A DNA stretch of 64,000 nt from an uncultured Oscillospiraceae bacterium (GCA_934572335.1 CAKTKU010000006.1:1-64000); one strand, 5' to 3'. Counted from the first letter of the stretch, positions 34,892-43,643 are shown. Program-made: numbers and translations. The notes: generated by a model not told the origin, from the letters alone.

Positions 34892-35530
34892 TCACTGCTT
34901 TGCGGAGAACTCCCGCGTGAACATGTCGCACATCGCGCGCAGACGCTCGCGCGCGTCCAGCTCGTTCACGCTCGGCACGCCCACAGTCAGCCGCTGCATC
35001 ATGCCGAGGATGGAGTCATAGGCGTTGTAGTACAGCTCCTTTATGTTCGCCTCCGGGTCGACCGTCCCATCGGCCAGCCCGCACCGCAGCGCGAGCGCCA
35101 GCGGCCCCGTATATGCCTCAAAGCGCTCAGGCGGGCGGTTGACAACATGGGTGTTCTTGCCGACGTTGAACAGTGCGACCTCCGCGTCCAGCGAAAAGCG
35201 TATGCCCTCCGGGTCGACGAACAGCAGCCCGGCGTAGCTGTTGAGGATGATGTTTATCTGCTCGATGCCGGTCATCGCCGTGTCGGCGCTGAGATGCTGC
35301 TCCAGCTCACGGGCGATGTGCGCCTTCGCGCGCTCCCAGTAGCAGAATGCCGCCGCAATGACAATGTCGCTCTTCGTGGCAAAGTAACGGTATACAGACC
35401 GCTCCGTCAGCCCTGCGGCGTCCGCGATCTCCGACACGCGCGTGTTGTTTATGCCCTTTTTGATAAAGCAGTCCAGCGCCTTTTCCGTGACGAGGCGTAT
35501 GTTCTGCTCCCTCAGCTCCTCAAGTGACAT
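34892..35530 (-). CDS. TetR-family transcriptional regulator
   Basis: 212 aa. The N-terminal HTH is clear (FIKKGINNTRVSEIADAAGLTERSVYRYFATKSD, about residues 22-55, given here in part). The C-terminal ligand domain is variable. It lies 77 bp upstream of the flavin oxidoreductase on the same strand, so it probably represses the two-gene unit from the operator at 35553-35571. A ligand related to the reductase substrate is inferred. Confidence 0.88.
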   Translation of the reverse strand: MSLEELREQNIRLVTEKALDCFIKKGINNTRVSEIADAAGLTERSVYRYFATKSDIVIAAAFCYWERAKAHIARELEQHLSADTAMTGIEQINIILNSYAGLLFVDPEGIRFSLDAEVALFNVGKNTHVVNRPPERFEAYTGPLALALRCGLADGTVDPEANIKELYYNAYDSILGMMQRLTVGVPSVNELDARERLRAMCDMFTREFSAKQ

Positions 35531-35552
35531 TGCCCGACCTCTTCTTCAAAAA

Positions 35553-35571
35553 ATGTCATATCAACTGACAT
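35553..35571. promoter_or_regulatory. Candidate TetR operator
   Basis: Inverted repeat ATGTCA / TGACAT (35553-35558 and 35566-35571) with a 7-bp spacer. It lies 4 bp downstream of the -10 of the TetR gene, so binding would block transcription start. Confidence 0.6.
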
Positions 35572-35575
35572 CTCC

Positions 35576-35603
35576 ATTATACACAATATTTCCAAGATTG
35601 CAA
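35576..35603 (-). promoter_or_regulatory. Promoter of the TetR-reductase unit
   Basis: On the minus strand, TTGCAA (35598-35603) and a consensus TATAAT (35576-35581) have a 16-bp spacer. Confidence 0.7.
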
Positions 35604-35771
35604 GAGAAAAAACATAAACAAGCATGGAGAAATGGGGCTCATTCTTGATTTTGGGTGATAAAAAGACCGCTGACTTTGCACATACAGCATAGCCAGCGGA
35701 CGAAGAGTATAATTGTTTAATCTGAGAATCAGGTTACAAATCTCACGTCAGTAGATTTGCACCAAAGGTAA

Positions 35772-36341
35772 TTATTGTATTGATAAGAGCCTCTGTAAAT
35801 ACTTGATTGCTTGTTCCTTGTCACAAGTGCTGTCTTTCACCGTTGACCACTGCCACACAAGGAACAGCGTATTGCTGTAATGGTCGGCAAGCAGTTCATT
35901 CGGAATATCTTTGTGCAGCGCATCCGGGCAATCCCTGAATATCCGCCGCATCTGGCTGTTCAGAAAGTTTCGGAAGCTGGAAAACATATAGCCGACCTCC
36001 GGATTGTGAGACAATACCCGGCTGATCAATTCGGTGTTCTGTTTTGTAAAGGCGTAGATACGGTCAAAGAAAAGATACAGCATCTCATTTTCCGGTGCAT
36101 GATGGTATTCCGAAAGTCCTATTTTCTCTGCAAGCGAGAGCCAGCAATAGTTCAGAAGGTCATATTTATCGTCAAAATAATTGTAGAAGGTCGCACGGGG
36201 GTACTGTGCCTGTTCGCACAGCTCGCCAACGGTGATTTCTTCAAATGATTTCCCCGACAAAAGCAAGAACATTGCACCGCTGAGTGCGTCAAGCGTTCGC
36301 TTGGCTCCCCGCGTGATAGGCTTTGAGAGATCGTATTTCAT
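35772..36341 (-). CDS. TetR-family transcriptional regulator (second)
   Basis: 189 aa from the ATG at 36341, five bases after AAAAGGA; a longer start 39 codons upstream has no site and would run through the promoter region. The HTH is in SFEEITVGELCEQAQYPR followed by ATFYNYFDDKYDLLNY, typical of TetR regulators. It diverges from the SDR fragment and flavodoxin-ferredoxin genes and probably controls them. Base composition is visibly lower in GC than most neighbours, suggesting acquisition by transfer. Confidence 0.87.
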   Translation of the reverse strand: MKYDLSKPITRGAKRTLDALSGAMFLLLSGKSFEEITVGELCEQAQYPRATFYNYFDDKYDLLNYCWLSLAEKIGLSEYHHAPENEMLYLFFDRIYAFTKQNTELISRVLSHNPEVGYMFSSFRNFLNSQMRRIFRDCPDALHKDIPNELLADHYSNTLFLVWQWSTVKDSTCDKEQAIKYLQRLLSIQ

Positions 36342-36439
36342 GGCGTTCCTTTTGCATTTTTTGAAATTTGTCCAAGGCTGAACATACGCCCCATTCTGTG
36401 TCTTGAAATGGACTTGATGATATTGTACCATAATAGCAG

Positions 36440-36467
36440 TTGATTTGCAAGTGTCCAAATATATACG
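36440..36467 (+). promoter_or_regulatory. Possible promoter and TetR site upstream of the SDR fragment
   Basis: TTGATT (36440-36445) and TATACG (36462-36467) have a 16-bp spacer. The heptamer TGTCCAA occurs inside the spacer and again near 36369, so it may be part of a TetR-recognised motif. Confidence 0.4.
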
Positions 36468-36492
36468 CTTGTTTAACTATGGAGGAACAATT

Positions 36493-36936
36493 ATGAGTAT
36501 TGCTGTGATTACCGGAGCATCATCCGGGCTCGGAGCCTGTTATGTGGACGCCGTAACCAAGGTGTTCCCGGAAATTGAGGAACTATGGCTGATTGCAAGG
36601 CGGGAAGATCGGCTGAAAGAGGTTGCGTCAAAGTCTTATGTGTCTGCGTTCTGTCTTGGCTTGCGCGAGGAATTGAAGCATCGGAGAATCAATGTATGTG
36701 CCATGTGTCCGGGGCTGATGCTCACGGAAATGAATCAGCATAACGGAAAAGCCGAGCTGCCCAAGGGGCAAAAACGCTTGTCCGTCATTGATCCGAAGGT
36801 CGCTGCTGTGAAGTCGCTGAAAGCGGCAAAGAACGGTCGGGCGGTCTACACCACCGGGGCGTTCTATAAGTGCTACCGGCTGATTGCAAAACTTGTCCCG
36901 CATACACTGCTCGTGAAATTTGCGGGCTTAGGCTAA
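36493..36936 (+). pseudogene. Short-chain dehydrogenase with a large in-frame internal deletion
   Basis: 147 aa from the ATG at 36493, after GGAGGAACAATT. The N-terminus is an intact SDR nucleotide site (VITGASSGLGACYVDAVTK) running to REDRLKEVA. The next residues, SKSYVSAFCLGLREELK, match what normally follows the catalytic Tyr in SDRs, then VCAMCPGLMLTEM. About 100 residues of the usual 250, including the NNAG motif and the catalytic Ser/Tyr, are missing without loss of frame. It is probably inactive as a dehydrogenase. It sits 12 bp before the EFR1 gene, so transcription of that gene could be preserved. Confidence 0.75.
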
Positions 36937-36948
36937 GGAGATGAGAAT

Positions 36949-37704
36949 ATGATTTTCTATTTTTCCGCGACAGGAAACAGCAAATATGTCGCTGACCGCA
37001 TTGCCGCCGCAATGGGCGATAAAACCATATCTATTACCGATTGCTGCAAAGGAGGTAGCTTTTCCTTTGATGAAGCGGACAAAACGGTGGGGATCGTCAG
37101 CCCGACCTACGCTTGGGGCTTGCCGGTCATTGTTCGGGAGTTTCTGCAAAAGCTGACGCTGAGTACAAAGCCGGATTATCTCTGGTTCGCCGCGACCTAC
37201 GGCACGACGCCGGGACAGACGGGGAGATTTACCGAGGATATTCTGAACGCCAATGGTCTTTCCGTCTCTGCGAAATTCAGCGTGAAAATGCCGGACACTT
37301 GGACACCCATATATGATCTGAGCGACAAAAGCAAAGTACAGCGCATCAATGAAGCTGCAGAGCCGCAGATCGACCGTATCATCCGCGCAATACAAAATCG
37401 TACCTGCGGTGATTTTATGGAGAACAAAACGCCGTTGCTTCTTGCAAAAGCGTTTTACGGTTTGGAATACGACTCCATGCGCAGGACAAGTCATTTCACG
37501 GTAGAAGATACCTGTATCGGCTGCGGGCTGTGCGCACGGAATTGTCCCGTTTCCGCCATCGAGATCCGGGAAAAAAGACCGGTTTGGGTCAAGGATGAAT
37601 GCGTCATGTGCCTTCGCTGTCTGCACCATTGCCCCAAATTCGCAATTCAGTATGGGAAACGCACGAAGCAGCACGGGCAATATGCGCATCCGGTTTCAAA
37701 ATGA
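36949..37704 (+). CDS. EFR1-family flavodoxin-ferredoxin fusion
   Basis: 251 aa with AAGGAGATGAG upstream. Residues 1-150 are a flavodoxin-like domain (MIFYFSATGNSKYVADRI with the FMN phosphate loop). Residues about 180-240 carry two 4Fe-4S motifs, CIGCGLCARNCP and CVMCLRCLHHCP. This matches the EFR1 family of Clostridia, likely cytoplasmic electron carriers with flavin and two clusters. Its partner enzyme may once have been the now-deleted SDR, or lies elsewhere. It is lower in GC than the flanks. Confidence 0.9.
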   Translation: MIFYFSATGNSKYVADRIAAAMGDKTISITDCCKGGSFSFDEADKTVGIVSPTYAWGLPVIVREFLQKLTLSTKPDYLWFAATYGTTPGQTGRFTEDILNANGLSVSAKFSVKMPDTWTPIYDLSDKSKVQRINEAAEPQIDRIIRAIQNRTCGDFMENKTPLLLAKAFYGLEYDSMRRTSHFTVEDTCIGCGLCARNCPVSAIEIREKRPVWVKDECVMCLRCLHHCPKFAIQYGKRTKQHGQYAHPVSK

Positions 37705-37779
37705 GACCGGAGCATCACATCTTCTGCCGCCCTGCGCCGTTTTTACGAACACCTGTCTAAGCCTCCGGCGTCCTTTTCC

Positions 37780-37808
37780 TTGACACATATCCGCCGCCAC
37801 AATATAAT
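37780..37808 (+). promoter_or_regulatory. Perfect consensus sigma-70 promoter of bioY
   Basis: TTGACA (37780-37785), a 17-bp spacer and TATAAT (37803-37808). It lies 38 bp upstream of the bioY start. No BirA-type operator is recognisable. Confidence 0.85.
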
Positions 37809-37846
37809 AAAGCGCATAGATAAGCGTTTTTTGACGGAGGAATACT

Positions 37847-38359
37847 ATGCGCACCAGAGACATGACCTATATCGCCCTCATGGCGGTCGTTATCAGCGTA
37901 TGCTCATGGCTGAGCATTCCCATGACCATCTCTTTCACCATGCAGACCTTTGCCGTTTTCACGGCGCTGCTGCTCCTCGGCGGCAAGCGCGGCTTTGCCG
38001 CGATCGTGATGTATGTGTTCATGGGTATGGTCGGGCTGCCGGTGTTCACGGGGTTCAAGAGCGGCATCGCCGCCATAACCGGCCCCACCGGCGGATATAT
38101 CGTCGGCTTCATCCTCTGCGGCGCGTTCTACTGGCTGCTGGAGGGAAAGGTGAAGGGCTGGCTGCTGCTCGCCCTCGGCAACGTGATATGCTATATCTTC
38201 GGCACGGCGTGGTTCGTGTACGTGTACACAAGCTCCGGCAAGGCTACCACGTTCGGCGCGGCGCTTTTGATGTGCGTTGTGCCGTACATCGTGCCGGACG
38301 CGGTCAAGCTCGGTCTCGCGCTGCTGGTGTCCAAGCGCCTCAAGCCGCACATAAAGTGA
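37847..38359 (+). CDS. bioY: Biotin transporter BioY (ECF S component)
   Basis: 170 aa with GACGGAGGA upstream, typical BioY size. It is a six-helix membrane protein with the family N-terminus (MTISFTMQTFAVFTALLLLG) and VFTGFKSGIAAITGPTGGYI. BioY binds biotin with high affinity and normally works with a shared ECF AAT module, which is not encoded nearby. No biotin synthesis gene is present in the window. It is a monocistronic unit with its own promoter and terminator. Confidence 0.93.
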   Translation: MRTRDMTYIALMAVVISVCSWLSIPMTISFTMQTFAVFTALLLLGGKRGFAAIVMYVFMGMVGLPVFTGFKSGIAAITGPTGGYIVGFILCGAFYWLLEGKVKGWLLLALGNVICYIFGTAWFVYVYTSSGKATTFGAALLMCVVPYIVPDAVKLGLALLVSKRLKPHIK

Positions 38360-38374
38360 ATAGGGAATAGTATT

Positions 38375-38402
38375 GAAGCACGACTCGATCGAGTCGTGCT
38401 TC
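38375..38402. terminator. Palindromic terminator between bioY and araA
   Basis: A perfect 28-bp palindrome between convergent stop codons. It can fold on either strand, so it probably ends both genes. Confidence 0.8.
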
Positions 38403-38425
38403 TGCTGTTTGTGATTCAAAAGAAA

Positions 38426-39892
38426 TTATCTCAGCTTCCATGCAAGATCGTTCAGGAACAGCTCGTGCTCCAGTGCTTCAAGCGTTGTGTCCTTCGTGAT
38501 GTGTACATACTCGATATCCATTATCCGCGCCCAGTCGTGAAGCTGTTCCGGACTGACGTCATAGGAGAGCACGGTGTGGTGCGCGCCGCCTGCCGTTATC
38601 CAGCATTCCAGCCCCGCGGTAAGATTCGGCATTGCCCGCCACATCACGCGCGCCACGGGCAGATTTGGCATCGGCATTATAGGCTTTACGCATTCGATGT
38701 CCTGCACGATCAGCCGCAACCGCCCGCCCATATCAACAAGCGACGCGACAAGAGCATTTCCCGCCTTGCCCTCAAACACAAGGCGCGCAGGGTCTTTTTC
38801 GTTCATGCCTATACCGAGCGGGTGCACCTCGATGCGCGGTCTGTCCGCGGCGATAGAGGGGCAGACCTCCAGCATATGCGCGCCGAGGCTGTATTCATTT
38901 CCTGGGACAAGATGATAGGTGTAGTCCTCCATGAAGGCGGAAGCGCCGTTGCCGCCTTCGCCCATGGATTTGAGTATGGCGGTCATCGCACTGACCTTCC
39001 AGTCACCCTCGCCGCCATAGCCGTAGCCCTGCGCCATAAGATGCTGTGACGCGAGCCCCGGAAGCTGCTCCATCCCGTAGAGATCCTGAAACGTATTCGA
39101 GAACGCGTGGCAGCCCTCACAATCCAGCATCCTCTTTATGGCGAGCTCCTCGCGCGCCTGATAGCGGATGGCGTCAATATTGTCTGAGGAGAAATCATAG
39201 GCGGCGCGGTATTCGTCCATCAGTGCATCTATATCCGTTTCAGTGACCGCGTCCATCTCACGCACGAGATCGCCGACTGCCCATGTGTTGACCTGCCATC
39301 CGAGCTTGCGCTGAACCTCCACTTTGTCGCCCTCGGTAACTGCTACCTCGCGCATATTGTCGCCAAAACGCATTACCTTGAGCGAACGGGAAAATGCAGC
39401 ACCGACCGCAGCGCGCATCCAGCTGCCGAGACGTGCCTGAACGTCTTCATTCTCCCAGTAGCCCGCTATTATCTTGCGCGGAATGCGAAGCCGTGCGCCG
39501 ATAAAGCCGTGCTCACGGTCGCCGTGCGCTGCCTGGTTGAGATTCATGAAGTCCATGTCTATCTCATTGTTCGGTATCTCGCGGTTGTACTGCGTGGCAA
39601 AGTGACACCACGGCTTTTGAAGCAGCTCAAGTCCGTTTATCCACATTTTTGACGGTGAAAACGTGTGGCACCATGTTATTACACCCGCACAGCTGTCGCA
39701 GTAGTTTGCCTCGCGCACGACGTCTATGATCTCATTGTTGCTTTTTGCCGTCACCTTGTATATCAGCGGGTAGGGGAGCGCTGCGCTCAGCTTTGCCGCC
39801 ATCTCGCCGGCACGGCTCGCTACGGTCTCAAGCACCTCTTCGCCGTACAGCGTCTGAGAGCCGACGACAAACCAAAATTCGTAATTTTTCAC
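38426..39892 (-). CDS. araA: L-arabinose isomerase
   Basis: 488 aa. The GTG at 39892 is chosen because GAGGAGG lies 6 nt upstream and the product then begins MKNYEFWFVVGSQTLYG like other AraA proteins; the ATG at 39907 overlaps the kinase stop. It converts L-arabinose to L-ribulose in the cytoplasm with Mn. Family segments include TWCHTFSPSKMWINGL, NREIPNNEIDMDFMNLNQ, AHGDREHGFI and EDYTYHL. It follows the FGGY kinase gene directly, so isomerisation and phosphorylation are coupled. The epimerase AraD is not in the window. Confidence 0.95.
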   Translation of the reverse strand: MKNYEFWFVVGSQTLYGEEVLETVASRAGEMAAKLSAALPYPLIYKVTAKSNNEIIDVVREANYCDSCAGVITWCHTFSPSKMWINGLELLQKPWCHFATQYNREIPNNEIDMDFMNLNQAAHGDREHGFIGARLRIPRKIIAGYWENEDVQARLGSWMRAAVGAAFSRSLKVMRFGDNMREVAVTEGDKVEVQRKLGWQVNTWAVGDLVREMDAVTETDIDALMDEYRAAYDFSSDNIDAIRYQAREELAIKRMLDCEGCHAFSNTFQDLYGMEQLPGLASQHLMAQGYGYGGEGDWKVSAMTAILKSMGEGGNGASAFMEDYTYHLVPGNEYSLGAHMLEVCPSIAADRPRIEVHPLGIGMNEKDPARLVFEGKAGNALVASLVDMGGRLRLIVQDIECVKPIMPMPNLPVARVMWRAMPNLTAGLECWITAGGAHHTVLSYDVSPEQLHDWARIMDIEYVHITKDTTLEALEHELFLNDLAWKLR

Positions 39893-39903
39893 GCTGTTCC
39901 TCC

Positions 39904-41430
39904 TCATGTATATTTTGCTGCGGCTTCCTCTGCGCGCAGAGCCTTTTTATATCTGCCGAGATATTGGATAAAGCCCTCAACATCCTCTATGTACGGGGTG
40001 ACCGTAACCGTTTCGGCGTTTGCGAATACCTTTAAATCCAGAAACCCGGCGAGTGAGTATTTTTCACGGTAGGGCTTGTATGCCGCGAGCAGCGCCATGC
40101 CGTAAGGACCGCCCTCCCCGGCGGACGACATCAGCGTCACCGGCACGCCGCATGCGGCGGACATCAGCCGCTGCCCCACGCCGGGCGTTTTGAAAAAGCC
40201 GCCGTGACCGACAAGCGTGTCTACCCTGACGCCGTCCTGCGAGAGTATATCCATCCCAAGGCGCAGCGTTGCCAGCGGGGAGAGAAGCATCGCGCGCATC
40301 AGGTTTGCCAGCGTAAAGTGCGCCTCCGGGCGGCGCAGCACCATGGGGCGTCCCTCATCCAGCCCGGTTATCACCTCTCCCGCAAGGTAATTGAACACGG
40401 TGATCCCGCCGCAGTCAGCGTCGCCGTTCAGGCTTTCCGCGTATAGCTTTGTATACAGCTCGCCGGTGTTCGGAGCTGCACCGAAGAGCGCCGCCGCCTC
40501 TCGAAGTATTCCGACCCATGCGTTCATGTCATTTGTTCCGTTGTTGCAGTGCACCATTGCGGCATAGCGCCCGTCCGGCGTCGCCACGAGGTCTATTTCG
40601 GGATATATCCGCGTCAGCGGGCGCTCTAGCACGAGCATTGCAAACATTGATGTGCCCGCGGACACGTTCCCAGTCCGTGCCTTTATCGCGTTGCTGGCGG
40701 TCATGCCGGTCTCCGCGTCGCCCTCGCAGGGGACAAACGGAGTGCCGGCAGGCAGCGCACCGCCGAGGAGCGCAGCTCCGTTTGCGGTCAGTTTGCCCGC
40801 GTTGTCTCCGGCGAGGAGAACATCGGGCAGAATGTCCCTTATCTTCCAGCCGAGACCGCGCGGCGCGATGAGCGCGTCGAATTTATCCAGCATTGCGCCG
40901 TCATAGCTTTGAGTGTTCACGTCTATCGGAATTATCCCGGACGCCTCGCCTATGCCCACGGCGTTCACGCCGGTCAGCATATGGTGCACATATCCCGCCA
41001 GCGTTGTGATATGCGCGATGTGCCTGACGTGCTCTTCGCCGTTGAGTATCGCCTGATACAAATGCGCAATGCTCCAGCGCTGAGGTATGTTGAAGCCGAA
41101 CAGCGCCGTCAGCGCGGCGGCGGCGTCGGCGGTCATGGTGTTCTGCCATGTGCGGAACGGCACGAGCAGCTGCCAGTCCTTGTCGAACGCGAGGTAGCCG
41201 TGCATCATCGCCGATATGCCGGCGGCACGCGGCGCCTCTCCGGCGAGCGGTGCAAGTGCGGCGCGCAGCCCGGTCCAGACCTCGTCAAGGGAGTAAGTCC
41301 ATATGCCGTCCCTGTGCTCGCTATGCCATGTGTAGTCGCCCGCCGCAGTTGGGCGAAAGCATTCGTCAATGCCGACAGCTTTTATCCGTGTCGAGCCAAG
41401 CTCGACACCCAGAAAGTGTACATTGCCCAT
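39904..41430 (-). CDS. FGGY-family carbohydrate kinase, probable L-ribulokinase
   Basis: 508 aa. Actin-like ATPase fold with N-terminal phosphate motif FLGVELGSTRIKAVGID, middle segment GNVSAGTSMFAML, and a C-terminal VDTLVGHGGFFKTPG and GEGGPYGMALL nucleotide region. It is not close to classical AraB by eye. Its position immediately before araA makes L-ribulose the likely substrate. Xylulose or another ketose is possible. The araA ribosome binding site lies just after its stop, indicating coupled translation. Confidence 0.87.
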   Translation of the reverse strand: MGNVHFLGVELGSTRIKAVGIDECFRPTAAGDYTWHSEHRDGIWTYSLDEVWTGLRAALAPLAGEAPRAAGISAMMHGYLAFDKDWQLLVPFRTWQNTMTADAAAALTALFGFNIPQRWSIAHLYQAILNGEEHVRHIAHITTLAGYVHHMLTGVNAVGIGEASGIIPIDVNTQSYDGAMLDKFDALIAPRGLGWKIRDILPDVLLAGDNAGKLTANGAALLGGALPAGTPFVPCEGDAETGMTASNAIKARTGNVSAGTSMFAMLVLERPLTRIYPEIDLVATPDGRYAAMVHCNNGTNDMNAWVGILREAAALFGAAPNTGELYTKLYAESLNGDADCGGITVFNYLAGEVITGLDEGRPMVLRRPEAHFTLANLMRAMLLSPLATLRLGMDILSQDGVRVDTLVGHGGFFKTPGVGQRLMSAACGVPVTLMSSAGEGGPYGMALLAAYKPYREKYSLAGFLDLKVFANAETVTVTPYIEDVEGFIQYLGRYKKALRAEEAAAKYT

Positions 41431-41464
41431 GTGAGCTCCTTAATATAGTCAGGATTGTTTTTTG

Positions 41465-41495
41465 CAAAAGGCTGCCGGCGAACGGCAGCCTTTTG
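41465..41495 (-). terminator. Terminator after the membrane hydrolase gene
   Basis: A perfect 13-bp stem (41465-41477 with 41483-41495) has a 5-nt loop and T-rich sequence on the minus-strand exit. Confidence 0.8.
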
Positions 41496-41516
41496 TGGGA
41501 AAAACTGGTGTGCGGA

Positions 41517-43643
41517 TCAGAAAGCGAAATACATATACGCCTGAATTGCAGGAATAGTGAATATGGAAGCGTTCACAAGCGCGCCGGGAATGACAGAACC
41601 GGTCTTTTTGTACATCTTCCAGTTGGTTATTGCGGTCACAAACAGCATAATGGCAAAGAAAGGAAGATTGTATATGCTGGCAGAAGAGCCGGGCACGGTC
41701 TTTATTACGGTTGCGCTCTTCATATACAGACCGAATACGATCTGAATAACAGCGAGGATAAACATGCCGCTACCGTTTATAAATGCAACGATCATCATAT
41801 TCTTCTTCTCGTCCATATCTTTCATGCGGCTGGATGCAACGACCATGCTGTTGAAAAGATAGAACGGGAGGAAATAGATGAGATAGAGGAACCAATTGTA
41901 GAACTGTTCTTTGGTGAGCGCGTTGAAACGGAATGAGCCAAGAAGAGTATAACGCATTTCGGCATATCCGAAGAACTCGTAGTATACCTTCAGAATGATT
42001 ACGACAAGGACAAATTCGATCAGGGCAAGAATAATTGCTTTGCCAAGATTTTTGGCGCTTATCTTAAGCCCGTAAAGTTCGCAAAAGCTGACGCCAAGCT
42101 TGTTTTTGTCATACGCAAAGTATTTTATCACGATGAGAACGAGCATTACGGCGGTGATGATAACAGACCAGAAAGCCGTCTGCGTCGCAAGCTGAATGGT
42201 GGAAAAGGGACTGGGTGCGAAATCCTTTGCCCAACCAACACCTTTCGTATATGTTGCAACAGGCAGGATAACAAGTATCACGGAGCAAATCCAGAAAAAA
42301 GCGGACTTTTTCGACTGAACCGGCTTGCCAGGCTCACCGTTGAGAGAGGTGAAGAACGGGCGACCCATGATCACATTTGCGAGGGGGAGTATCATGACTA
42401 TCAAAGCGAAAGCGGCAATGCAGCTTGCGATAGCTTCGATTTTCCATGTACCGGTGGATTTTGCGGTTACATTCCCTTCACCGTCTGCAATGTACCCATT
42501 GTTGTATTGGAGGGTGGTGGTGAAAAACTGCACGGCTGCGGTCGCCGTCTTGTCAGAAAGCGTGGTAAGCTGATGCCAGCCGGAGGGCTGAGAAAGAACA
42601 CGGAGCGAGTGCGCCTTTACGCAGTTTTGAATCGCCGGAGTAGCGGCGCTGTCAAAGAAACTGCCAACCTTGGTGCTTTCCAGCTTGCCAACAGTGCCGG
42701 AGAGATTAAGCGAGTACCATGTGTCGCGCTCGGCGGATTCGCTTCTGCTGAGGAGACCGAGAGTAAGCGCAGAGGTGAGAGCGAAGTCCTTGTTCTTTAT
42801 TCCGGCAGCAGTGCCGCCGCTGATGTTGGAGCAAATGCCGATGTTTGCTTGTGCATCGCGCCATACTTCATGCCCGGCGACCTCGACGACCTTGGGCTCA
42901 ACACCGTTCATACCGGCATCCAGTATCATACCGGCGCGAAGCTCTCTTGCATATGCATCGGATACGGCCGCCTTGCGCACGTTGTAAACTGCAAGCTCAG
43001 CCTCGCCCAAAGCGGAGGCGACATCGTCCGGCGATTGTGCGGCGACATCTTCGGCTGTTATATCCATACCGAATTCATCGTGCAGCATATTGAGCAGTGT
43101 GTCCTCCAGTGTGAAATACCCTGCGCTTTTTGCCAGAAGCTGTGCGGTTGCTGCGCCTCCGAGAGAGTGACCGACCATGCCTATATTGTACTGGTCGACA
43201 TAGTCGAGAGTCCGGAGATATGTAAGGACATCATCTGCACCGAGAAGTGTGTTGTCGCCGGTAAATGGGTCGGGCATATAGCCAAAGCCCTTATTATTAA
43301 GGGATTCACTCTGCGCGTGACCATACATATCAAAAGACGCAACGACAAAACCGCAGCGTGTCAGCTCAGTGACGACATTGTCAAGCGCGGAACGGTCGTC
43401 CGTAAAGCCCGCGTTTACGATAACTGCCGGGTGTTTTTTGACAAAGCTTCCGTCCTCATTGGTTTTGAATACCTCGTCGGGGGTGTACATCGTGATCGAT
43501 AAGTCCGCTCCGTATGGCGAGAGAACGACCTCTCTGACGGTGATTTTCCCATTGTCAGATTTAACACCCAGAGTGATGAAACCGGCAAGGATAATCACAG
43601 CTAGACAGATCGCAACGATTTTTCTGCTTGTTTTCACGTTCAT
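41517..43643 (-). CDS. Alpha/beta hydrolase fused to a polytopic membrane domain
   Basis: 708 aa with AAAAGGAGAAAAAC upstream. One N-terminal membrane helix (about 9-26) precedes an alpha/beta hydrolase of about 360 residues with nucleophile motif GHSLGG (about 158-163), a probable Asp further on and a candidate His in PSGWHQL. Residues about 405-708 contain roughly eight membrane helices. The hydrolase should face outside and be tethered to the membrane bundle. Substrate unknown; lipid or peptide-like esters are possible. A damaged paralogue lies at 44875 on the other side of the AraC gene. Confidence 0.8.
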   Translation of the reverse strand: MNVKTSRKIVAICLAVIILAGFITLGVKSDNGKITVREVVLSPYGADLSITMYTPDEVFKTNEDGSFVKKHPAVIVNAGFTDDRSALDNVVTELTRCGFVVASFDMYGHAQSESLNNKGFGYMPDPFTGDNTLLGADDVLTYLRTLDYVDQYNIGMVGHSLGGAATAQLLAKSAGYFTLEDTLLNMLHDEFGMDITAEDVAAQSPDDVASALGEAELAVYNVRKAAVSDAYARELRAGMILDAGMNGVEPKVVEVAGHEVWRDAQANIGICSNISGGTAAGIKNKDFALTSALTLGLLSRSESAERDTWYSLNLSGTVGKLESTKVGSFFDSAATPAIQNCVKAHSLRVLSQPSGWHQLTTLSDKTATAAVQFFTTTLQYNNGYIADGEGNVTAKSTGTWKIEAIASCIAAFALIVMILPLANVIMGRPFFTSLNGEPGKPVQSKKSAFFWICSVILVILPVATYTKGVGWAKDFAPSPFSTIQLATQTAFWSVIITAVMLVLIVIKYFAYDKNKLGVSFCELYGLKISAKNLGKAIILALIEFVLVVIILKVYYEFFGYAEMRYTLLGSFRFNALTKEQFYNWFLYLIYFLPFYLFNSMVVASSRMKDMDEKKNMMIVAFINGSGMFILAVIQIVFGLYMKSATVIKTVPGSSASIYNLPFFAIMLFVTAITNWKMYKKTGSVIPGALVNASIFTIPAIQAYMYFAF

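Noticed and set aside
32667..35021. 784-codon open frame on the plus strand
   Set aside because: It is antisense to the flavin oxidoreductase, which has complete FMN, Fe-S and FAD motifs and a proper start site.
35640..37720. Integrative element with ends
   Set aside because: The composition is different, but no integrase, att-like direct repeat or tRNA junction lies at the boundaries, so only a possible transferred island is reported.
37705..37846. Riboswitch in front of bioY
   Set aside because: The leader after the promoter is only about 30 nt, too short for known riboswitches, and no conserved core is seen.
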